Shown in pieces: positions 6,448-10,613 of a stretch of DNA of 10,613 bases; the first letter of the stretch is position 1, and each line of letters opens with the position of its first letter. Under the pieces are notes generated by a model, which worked only from the letters and a program-made list of their open reading frames with translations, was not told the origin of the DNA and did not search any database. The translations under genes and the position numbers were made by a program. The DNA comes from Rubrobacter sp. (GTDB lineage: Bacteria > Actinomycetota > Rubrobacteria > Rubrobacterales > Rubrobacteraceae): positions 1 through 10,613 of the forward strand of contig JADDPR010000005.1 of assembly GCA_016781775.1 (NCBI GenBank), given 5' to 3'.

Positions 6448-7640
6448 TACCGATCTACCTGGATTACAACGCCACGACGCCGCTCGACGAACGCGTCTTG
6501 GAGGCGATGCTCCCCTACCTGAAGGGAGAGTTCGGCAACCCCTCCTCCGCGACCCACGCCTACGGCTGGACCGCCAGCGCCGCGGTCGACCTCGCCCGCG
6601 AGGGTCTCGCCGAGGCCATAGGTGCCTCGCCCGAGGAAGTCTTCTTCACCGCCGGCGCCACCGAGTCGGACAACATGGCCCTCCTGGGCCTCCTCCGACC
6701 CGGCGACCACCTCGTAACCGCCGCGACCGAACACGAGGCCATCCTCGAGACTGCCCACTACCTCGCCCGCGCAGGCATAAGGGTCACGGTCCTCCCGGTC
6801 GACGGTCACGGCGTCGTCCCCCCCGACGCCCTCGCCGAAGCCCTGGAGCCCACGACGAGGCTCGTCTCGATAATGCTCGCCAACAACGAGACCGGGACGC
6901 TCAACCCGGTGCGCGAGCTCGCCGAGGTCGCCCACGAGCGGGGCGTCCCCTTCCATACGGACGCGGCGCAGGCGTTCTGCAAGATCCCCGTGGACGTCGA
7001 AGACCTCGGCGTTGACCTTATGAGCATCTCCGCCCACAAGTGCTACGGCCCGAAGGGCGTGGGCGCCCTCTACGTCCGGCGCCGTCCCCGCCCCGGCGTC
7101 CGGAGCGCCCGACCCGAGCCCATCCTCTTCGGCGGCGGCCAGGAGCGGGGCATCAGGAGCGGCACCCTTAACGTCCCCGGCATCGTCGGCCTCGGGGAGG
7201 CCGCCTGCGTGGGTGATGCGGCACTTCCGGAGGAAGGGGAGAGGATCGGCGCCCTCCGCGACCGGCTCCACGACGCGCTCCGTGCCGAAGTCCCCGGCCT
7301 CCGCCTCAACGGCCATCCTACGCAGCGTCTCCCTGGTACCCTGAACGTCTCCTTCCCCGGCGCGGACGTCGGGGAGTTGCTCGGCGCCCTCCCCGAAGTG
7401 GCTGCCTCCGCCGGCTCCGCCTGCGCCTCCCTCGACGCCGGCCCCTCGCACGTTCTGGAGGCGATGGGCCTGAGGGACGGTTCCTGGGCGACCGTCCGCC
7501 TCAGCCTCGGCCGCTTCACCACCCGCGAGGAAGTCGAGAAGGCGGCGGACATGATCGTCCGGGCCGCCGCGGATCTCCGGGCCGGCGCCGGGGGCACCGG
7601 CGAGCGGGAGGCCCGGCGTTCGGGCAGGGTTACGCCGTAG
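6444..7640 (+). CDS. nifS: NifS/IscS-type cysteine desulfurase, probably serving NadA
   Basis: A class V aminotransferase-fold, PLP-dependent enzyme that takes sulfur from cysteine as a persulfide for Fe-S cluster assembly. The 398-residue product starts at ATG 6444 (ATGA overlap with the upstream stop; GGGAGG at 6434-6439). Visible marks: YLDYNATTPLD (5-15), GATESDNMALLG (71-82), TEHEAILE with His97 over the cofactor, LANNETGTLNPV (145-156), HTDAAQAF (171-178), the PLP lysine Lys199 in SAHKCYGPKGVGALY, RGIRSGTLNVPGIVGLG, and the catalytic Cys327 in SAGSACASLDAGPSHVLEAMG. The long Cys loop marks it as NifS/IscS type rather than SufS. In Bacillus subtilis a NifS-type enzyme next to nadB is needed for NadA activity, so the last place in the NAD operon points to a dedicated sulfur donor. 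The tail beyond about residue 380 (Gly/Arg-rich) is extra. No IscU-type scaffold gene is in view. Confidence 0.95.
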   Translation: MIPIYLDYNATTPLDERVLEAMLPYLKGEFGNPSSATHAYGWTASAAVDLAREGLAEAIGASPEEVFFTAGATESDNMALLGLLRPGDHLVTAATEHEAILETAHYLARAGIRVTVLPVDGHGVVPPDALAEALEPTTRLVSIMLANNETGTLNPVRELAEVAHERGVPFHTDAAQAFCKIPVDVEDLGVDLMSISAHKCYGPKGVGALYVRRRPRPGVRSARPEPILFGGGQERGIRSGTLNVPGIVGLGEAACVGDAALPEEGERIGALRDRLHDALRAEVPGLRLNGHPTQRLPGTLNVSFPGADVGELLGALPEVAASAGSACASLDAGPSHVLEAMGLRDGSWATVRLSLGRFTTREEVEKAADMIVRAAADLRAGAGGTGEREARRSGRVTP

Positions 7641-7650
7641 CGGCCCACGG

Positions 7651-7656
7651 TAGACT
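7651..7656 (+). promoter_or_regulatory. -10-like TAGACT placed for a leaderless transcript
   Basis: TAGACT matches the TANNNT form of actinobacterial -10 elements and ends six bases before ATG 7663, so transcription could begin at the A of the start codon. No convincing -35 is seen, which is common in such promoters. There is also no Shine-Dalgarno sequence before this ATG, fitting leaderless translation. The evidence is only positional. Confidence 0.35.
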
Positions 7657-7662
7657 AGCAGT

Positions 7663-7839
7663 ATGAACAGCAAAGAGATCGAAGAGCGCGTAGACGAGAT
7701 CCTGCTCAAACAAACCCGCGGTGAGAAGCTCACGGATGGGGAGGAGACCATCCTCGCCTTCGCGTACTACGCCGCGAGGGGCCAGCGCACGGTCATAAGG
7801 GTCGATCCGCAGTACCGAGAGCTGCCCGATCCCGAATAA
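7663..7839 (+). CDS. Small hypothetical protein (58 aa)
   Basis: ATG 7663 to TAA 7837-7839 encodes a 58-residue acidic protein beginning MNSKEIEERVDEILLK and containing RGEKLTDGEETILAFAYYAA (residues 19-38), then RGQRTVIRVDPQYRELPDPE. The predicted form is two or three amphipathic helices and a short strand, without cysteines, signal peptide or membrane segment. Third codon positions are mostly G or C like its neighbours, which supports real coding despite the small size. It lies 22 bases after nifS. There is no Shine-Dalgarno sequence, but a TAGACT -10-like element ends six bases before the ATG, so it may have its own leaderless transcript rather than rely on the NAD operon. I do not recognise a family. 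A spurious open frame cannot be excluded. Confidence 0.55.
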   Translation: MNSKEIEERVDEILLKQTRGEKLTDGEETILAFAYYAARGQRTVIRVDPQYRELPDPE

Positions 7840-7849
7840 CCTGCCGCTT

Positions 7850-7882
7850 CGTCCCGACTCCCGCACCGGGGCGCGTCGGACG
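7850..7882 (+). terminator. Hairpin after the NAD operon, weak terminator candidate
   Basis: CGTCCCGAC at 7850-7858 pairs with GTCGGACG at 7875-7882 with one bulged base, and CCC/GGG pairs may extend it inward. It lies just after the small gene ending at 7839. It is not followed by a T run, so an intrinsic terminator is doubtful. It may serve as a 3'-end stabilising or Rho-associated structure. Confidence 0.25.
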
Positions 7883-7932
7883 TAAGGGGAGGCCGCGTTG
7901 GGCGGTGCAGTGGCACGCACCGACCGCGGGCA

Positions 7933-7966
7933 CAAAAGGAGCCGCCGACCGGAACGGCCGACGGCT
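7933..7966 (-). terminator. Intrinsic terminator of the Nudix-NicO-DUF4242 operon
   Basis: Arms at 7940-7951 and 7955-7966 pair at 10 of 12 positions around a three-base loop. Read on the minus strand, this GC-rich stem is followed within two bases by TTTT (plus-strand AAAA at 7934-7937). It begins about 20 bases past the stop of the DUF4242 gene. The T run is short, but stem and position fit a Rho-independent terminator for the minus-strand operon. Confidence 0.6.
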
Positions 7967-7986
7967 CGTCGCTATGGGTGCGGGAG

Positions 7987-8262
7987 TTAAGCTTCGGCGG
8001 TCGTCGGGTCGATCACCGAGCGAACCTCGGAGATCTTGTTCGCCGGGAAGCCGCCCTGTTCGGCGTGCTGGCGAACCATATCCGCGTTCGGGGCGATGTA
8101 GGTGCAGTAGATCTTGTCGTCCGTCACCTGGCTCTGGACCCACTGTATCTGCGGGCCCATCTCGTTCAGGACGTTGCAGGAAGTCTGCGAGATGTCCCTG
8201 AGCTCCTCCGCGGAGAGGTTCCCCGCCCCCGGCAGCTCCCTCTCGATCACGTACTTCGGCAT
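7987..8262 (-). CDS. DUF4242 protein, SCO4226-like putative nickel-binding protein
   Basis: A 91-residue cytoplasmic protein beginning MPKYVIERELPGAGNLSAEE. The N-terminal beta strand, helix with LRDISQTSCNVLNEMG (21-36), strand IQWVQSQVTDDKIYCTYIAP (39-58) and the closing HAEQGGFPANKISEVRSVID (66-85) are the layout of DUF4242 (PF14026), a ferredoxin-like alpha/beta fold. The Streptomyces member SCO4226 was reported to bind nickel. I cannot confirm each of its metal ligands here, but His66 lies in the conserved HAE-GFPAN segment. ATG 8262 is chosen because AAAGGAG lies seven bases upstream (plus 8270-8276) and family members start here; an upstream in-frame start at 8298 would add 12 unsupported residues. 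It lies 63 bases after a NicO-type nickel/cobalt transporter gene, which supports a nickel-related role. A likely terminator follows. Confidence 0.8.
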   Translation of the reverse strand: MPKYVIERELPGAGNLSAEELRDISQTSCNVLNEMGPQIQWVQSQVTDDKIYCTYIAPNADMVRQHAEQGGFPANKISEVRSVIDPTTAEA

Positions 8263-8325
8263 TCCGATTCTCCTTTCTACGGTCTCCTCTAAAACCAATT
8301 CTCGCGGCGAAGACGCCTCTTATCT

Positions 8326-9087
8326 CTAGAAGGGGTAGGCGATCACCCCCACCGCGCCGAGGGCATACCACGTCCCGAAGGCCACGCCGAGCACGCCCAG
8401 GACCGGGGCGACCATCTCGAAGTTCCGGGCCACCGGCCCTCCGGCTATAACGAGCCCGAAAGCGGTCGAGAGCAGCGCCATCGAGACTGCGGTACCGCCC
8501 GCGAAGAGCAGCAGCGCCACCGCCGCCTCGGCCCGCTCCGAGATGGTCGAAAGCAGCAGCAGCGTGAGGCCGCCCGAGCCGCCAATGCCGTGTACGAGCC
8601 CGACGCCGTAGGCCGAGAGCGGGGTCCGGTTGCTGGCGGCGTGGCCGTGCCCGTGCGCCTCGCTCTCCTTGTGCGAGTGGACGTGGCGGTGGGGCTCGGC
8701 GTGGTCGTCGTGCCTGTGGACGTGGACGTGGTAGAGGCCGCGGCGCCACCTCATCAGGAGCCGGACGGCCAGGAAGACGATGATCACCCCTATAAGCGTC
8801 TCCGCGGCCTGCTGCATGGGCTCGGGCAGAAAGCGGTTGAAGAGCACGAGCGGCAGGCCGAGAAGGACGAGGGTCGTACCGTGCCCGAGGCCCCACAAGA
8901 GGCCCATGAAGCCGGCCTTTCTTATCCCGGCGTGGTCCTTCTCCGAGGCGATAAGCGTCGTCACTGCCGCGAGGTGGTCCGGATCGCTCGCGTGCCTCAA
9001 GCCCAGAAGCAAGCTCACCAGTAACACCACCCCGACGCCCGCGGAGCCGTTCATGAACCCCTCGAGCCAGCCGTCTATCGCACCCAA
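8326..9087 (-). CDS. NicO/NiCoT-family nickel-cobalt transporter with histidine-rich loop
   Basis: A 253-residue polytopic membrane protein with about six hydrophobic segments (near residues 16-31, 58-84, 93-112, 157-180, 186-212 and 224-250). LLLGLRHASDPDHLAAVTTL carries the H-x4-D-H signature (His32 to His38) of nickel/cobalt permeases. LLWGLGHGTTLVLLG (63-77) and VGLVHGIGGSGGLTLLLLS (162-180) supply further conserved histidines. A loop between the third and fourth segments has 12 histidines in residues 120-149 (HVHVHRHDDHAEPHRHVHSH), as in RcnA-like exporters, where it is thought to bind or sense metal. Direction (uptake or efflux) cannot be told from sequence. The TTG start at 9087 is supported by AGGAG six bases upstream (plus 9094-9098). 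It begins 19 bases after the Nudix gene and is followed by the DUF4242 gene. No known nickel or cobalamin riboswitch is visible. Confidence 0.88.
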   Translation of the reverse strand: MGAIDGWLEGFMNGSAGVGVVLLVSLLLGLRHASDPDHLAAVTTLIASEKDHAGIRKAGFMGLLWGLGHGTTLVLLGLPLVLFNRFLPEPMQQAAETLIGVIIVFLAVRLLMRWRRGLYHVHVHRHDDHAEPHRHVHSHKESEAHGHGHAASNRTPLSAYGVGLVHGIGGSGGLTLLLLSTISERAEAAVALLLFAGGTAVSMALLSTAFGLVIAGGPVARNFEMVAPVLGVLGVAFGTWYALGAVGVIAYPF

Positions 9088-9106
9088 AAAATTCTCCTAC
9101 TCGCCA

Positions 9107-9652
9107 TCAAGCGTTCTCCCTTTCCAGTGCCGCTCGTACGAGTTCCCTGTCGTGCGCCCAGGCGAAGTCGAGGTCGTCGATCTCCCCCAGGGTTACCCAC
9201 CTTACCCCCGCAACGTCGTCGGCGGCTTGGATCTCCCCGCCGGTGATCCTGACCCGAAAGCCGATCGCGAGCACCCAGTCCCCGCCCTTCCCGTAAGTAT
9301 GCGTGGCCTGGAGCACCGAGTCTCCGACCACCTCCGCCTCCACCCCGAGCTCTTCCTTTACCTCGCGCACGAGCCCATCCGCCGGGTGCTCCCCAACCTC
9401 CAGAAACCCCCCCGGCAGATCCAGCCGCCCCTTCTCCGGCTCCCGCGCCCGGATAGTAACGAGCGCCTTGCCGTCCTTCACGACCGCCGCCCCTACCGCC
9501 GGCATCGAGTTCCGGTACCACGACCGTCCGCAGAGCGGGCACGTCACCCCGCCGCTCGGACGCGGATCGCTCAGCTTCGTACCATCCGCCGGACAGAACC
9601 GGAAGGGCTCGGTGGGAGAGAACGTCACCTCTCCCCGCGCGGCGTCCGTCAA
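9107..9652 (-). CDS. Nudix hydrolase with N-terminal zinc-ribbon-like domain
   Basis: A 181-residue protein. Residues 18-48 form a zinc-ribbon-like knuckle (FCPADGTKL, then TCPLCGRSW). Its first pair is Cys20-x2-Asp23 instead of Cys-x2-Cys, while Cys38 and Cys41 are intact. The Nudix box is perfect: Gly82, Glu88, then REVKEELGV at 96-104, matching G-x5-E-x7-R-E-U-x-E-E-x-G-U. The region LDLPGGFLEVGEHPADG is typical of ADP-ribose or NADH pyrophosphatase-like enzymes. The SQPWPFPxS array that marks NudC is absent, so the substrate is uncertain. TTG 9652 is the best start because it precedes the ribbon, with a G-rich GGGGGG a few bases upstream, but this start is weakly supported. The TTG overlaps a TGA of a short upstream frame (TTGA). 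It is followed 19 bases later by the nickel transporter gene, so the two are probably cotranscribed. Confidence 0.85.
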   Translation of the reverse strand: MTDAARGEVTFSPTEPFRFCPADGTKLSDPRPSGGVTCPLCGRSWYRNSMPAVGAAVVKDGKALVTIRAREPEKGRLDLPGGFLEVGEHPADGLVREVKEELGVEAEVVGDSVLQATHTYGKGGDWVLAIGFRVRITGGEIQAADDVAGVRWVTLGEIDDLDFAWAHDRELVRAALERENA

Positions 9653-9792
9653 GACCGGCCCCCCACGGCCTCTTCGGCGACCCCGACGGGAAGTTCAGCG
9701 GCCCAAACGTCCTCGATCCCGTCGAGGATCGTCTCGTACGGAGGCATGTTGCAGGGGGAAACGACCGGTCCCGCTTCGGCTCTGGCACGATC
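9649..9792 (-). pseudogene. Possible C-terminal remnant of a longer protein
   Basis: A minus-strand frame ending in TGA at 9649-9651 reads DRARAEAGPVVSPCNMPPYE, then TILDGIEDVWAAELPVGVAE and a short tail EAVGGRS. The codon use is coding-like, and the pattern (P-Y-E-x-I-L-x2-I-x2-V-W-x2-E-L-x-V-x3-x-E-A) resembles the last helix pair of ABC-transporter sugar-binding proteins. Upstream of about 9792 the frame becomes Ser/Arg/Trp-rich and unconvincing, so no complete gene exists. An ATG at 9747 would give a 32-residue peptide, but it lacks a ribosome binding site. It overlaps the Nudix start (TTGA), so it might instead be a short translated leader coupled to that gene. The family guess is tentative. 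Confidence 0.3.
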
Positions 9793-10384
9793 CACCAAAC
9801 AAGCGCTGTGGTCGCTCGAAGCGCTCTGCGGTGGGGAGCTCGAGAACCCTCGGTAGGCCCACGGACCGACCTTCTCTTCTCCCCTGACCCCTGTCATGCG
9901 CCTATGTACCGAACATGCAAACGGGTGCCACGCCTGCTCCCTTCGTCGACCGCGCCAACTAGCGCTCCTCCCTCTCCGCTTTTCCCACGAAAGAGCCGCC
10001 ACTATTTCACCGGCGCAAACCCGCGTCAAGGCTCGCCCAGGAACGATCCTCTCATCCCGCCGAACCCCCGCCAGCGGCGGCGCAGCCTATTGACTGCGCC
10101 GGGAGACGCAGAACCATGCTTCCAGGTGAGTTAGAAGGGGTGTCCATTCGGTGCTCTCCCTCAGTTTCCGGAGGACCTGTCGTAGCGGCGTCGCACAGCC
10201 GCTCCTCGTGGAGGGCGGGGACAAGTTTGGCCAGCGGCGGAACCGCCCGTAACCCCGGATCAGCGGAAGCGGTGCCACGGCTGCCGGGTACTATGAGTGG
10301 TTGCGCGGAATGGACTGCCCTATGAGGAGGCTCGTCCCGTGTTCAAGCCTCCTCGCGGAGTATGCATCTGTTTTCGTGCCCAGG
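9793..10384. other. Gene-poor stretch without a supported gene
   Basis: No reading frame here has a ribosome binding site, recognisable domain or convincing codon use. The GC content looks lower and rarer codons (TTA, AGT, ATA) appear in the open frames. The frame at 10116-10325 (plus) and that at 10087-10278 (minus) are opposite readings of the same DNA and neither resembles a known protein. I looked for tRNA, riboswitch and transposon-end patterns and found none that hold. Degraded coding DNA or an unrecognised RNA are both possible. Confidence 0.5.
10324..10354. repeat. Perfect 9-bp inverted repeat
   Basis: GAGGAGGCT at 10324-10332 and AGCCTCCTC at 10346-10354 are exact reverse complements separated by 13 bases. 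No T run follows directly on the plus strand; a TTTT occurs about 17 bases later. It ends 30 bases before a good -35 element, so it could be an operator for the downstream gene or a hairpin ending an upstream transcript. Confidence 0.55.
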
Positions 10385-10413
10385 TTGACTGGGATGTGGG
10401 CTCTAAGTACTAT
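10385..10413 (+). promoter_or_regulatory. Sigma-70-type promoter for the last gene
   Basis: TTGACT (10385-10390, five of six consensus) and TACTAT (10408-10413, four of six) are separated by exactly 17 bases. Transcription would start near 10420, giving a leader of about 58 bases before GTG 10478. This is the best-formed promoter in the window. Confidence 0.55.
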
Positions 10414-10477
10414 GCCGCTCTGTCCCCGTACGATGTATTTAAGCCATGGCGGGGTGACCGGGAATGGAGGAGTGATC

Positions 10478-10613
10478 GTGAAGAGTCTCGAACGCAAAGT
10501 TGCCCTCGGTGGGCACGCCGGAGCCAGCACCACTTACGCCGATGGGGAGGCGTCTGTGGAGCGCGCCGAGGTAGCTTACGAGAAGAAGCAGGTCGCCGAG
10601 AAGCCCAAGGTGT
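10478..10613 (+). CDS. 5' end of an unidentified gene (partial)
   Basis: GTG 10478 begins a frame open to the window end: MKSLERKVALGGHAGASTTY, then ADGEASVERAEVAYEKKQVA and EKPKV. GGAGGAG at 10466-10472 lies five bases upstream, a strong ribosome binding site. A GTG at 10472 in the same frame overlaps that site and is less likely. The frame stays open upstream to about 10253, but that part has poor codon use and contains the promoter, so it is not taken as coding. The 45 visible residues are hydrophilic, rich in Lys, Glu and Ala, with no signal peptide or membrane segment. Too little is visible to assign a family. Confidence 0.65.
   Translation, partial: MKSLERKVALGGHAGASTTYADGEASVERAEVAYEKKQVAEKPKV

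Noticed and set aside
6267..7751. Long minus-strand frame (494 codons) opposite nifS
   Set aside because: It lies antisense to nifS and the unknown gene, and its Gly/Glu/Arg-rich product is typical of GC-rich antisense shadows.
8690..8750. Apparent repeat of GTGGACGTGG-like units
   Set aside because: This is the histidine-rich loop of the transporter (CAC and CAT codons on the minus strand), explained by protein composition and not by a separate DNA repeat.
7793..8896. Minus-strand frame of 367 codons across nicO and DUF4242
   Set aside because: It overlaps both real genes in a different frame and has an Arg/Pro-rich translation without recognisable domains.
10140..10300. Possible cobalamin riboswitch, suggested by GGAGGACCTGTCG
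   Set aside because: Only a loose match to one conserved box. The other conserved cobalamin elements are absent and the nickel/cobalt transporter lies on the other strand far away.
10053..10346. Minus-strand open frame of about 95 codons containing LAKLVPALHEERLCDAATT
   Set aside because: No start codon or ribosome binding site and no family resemblance. An open frame this long is expected by chance at this GC content.
10310..10477. Upstream extension of the last gene from ATG 10310
   Set aside because: It would run through the best promoter in the window and has atypical codon use, while GTG 10478 has a strong GGAGGAG at the right distance.

Overview
This window is high-GC bacterial DNA with frequent GTG and TTG starts and tightly packed, often overlapping genes. 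The gene content and codon bias suggest a deep-branching actinobacterium, perhaps Rubrobacter-like. That placement is an impression, because there is no rRNA or other marker to fix it. The window carries mostly housekeeping functions. I saw no CRISPR array, intact mobile element, tRNA or rRNA.

Layout. (1) 1-820, plus strand: the 3' end of an unidentified membrane-protein gene, whose first bases are a perfect 62-bp tandem duplication, then a small integral membrane protein resembling the small multidrug export family. (2) 817-2402, minus strand: a two-gene operon of a nitronate monooxygenase-family flavoprotein and an RraA-family protein. The stop of the first abuts the ATG of the second. The RraA gene is broken by a one-base deficit in a run of seven G. 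Its stop codon shares a CTAG with the stop of the convergent membrane-protein gene. (3) 2403-2614: a divergent control region holding a near-perfect 11-bp inverted repeat. (4) 2615-7640, plus strand: a compact de novo NAD operon, nadA-nadC-nadB-(unknown 150-aa protein)-nifS. NadB oxidises aspartate to iminoaspartate, NadA (a [4Fe-4S] enzyme) condenses it with dihydroxyacetone phosphate to quinolinate, and NadC makes nicotinate mononucleotide. The NifS-type cysteine desulfurase probably supplies sulfur for the NadA cluster. (5) 7663-7839: a 58-codon gene that may be leaderless. (6) 7933-9652, minus strand: a zinc-ribbon Nudix hydrolase, a NicO-type nickel/cobalt transporter with a histidine-rich loop and a DUF4242 (nickel-binding-type) protein, ending in a likely intrinsic terminator. 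(7) 9653-10477: a gene-poor stretch with a possible degraded coding remnant, a 9-bp inverted repeat and a good sigma-70-type promoter. (8) 10478 to the end: the start of an unidentified gene.

The most unusual points are the unknown protein embedded in the NAD operon and translationally coupled to nifS, the frameshifted RraA gene at a slippery G7 run, the palindromic operator candidate between the nmo and nadA genes, and the Nudix/NicO/DUF4242 grouping. No wholly new system is evident.
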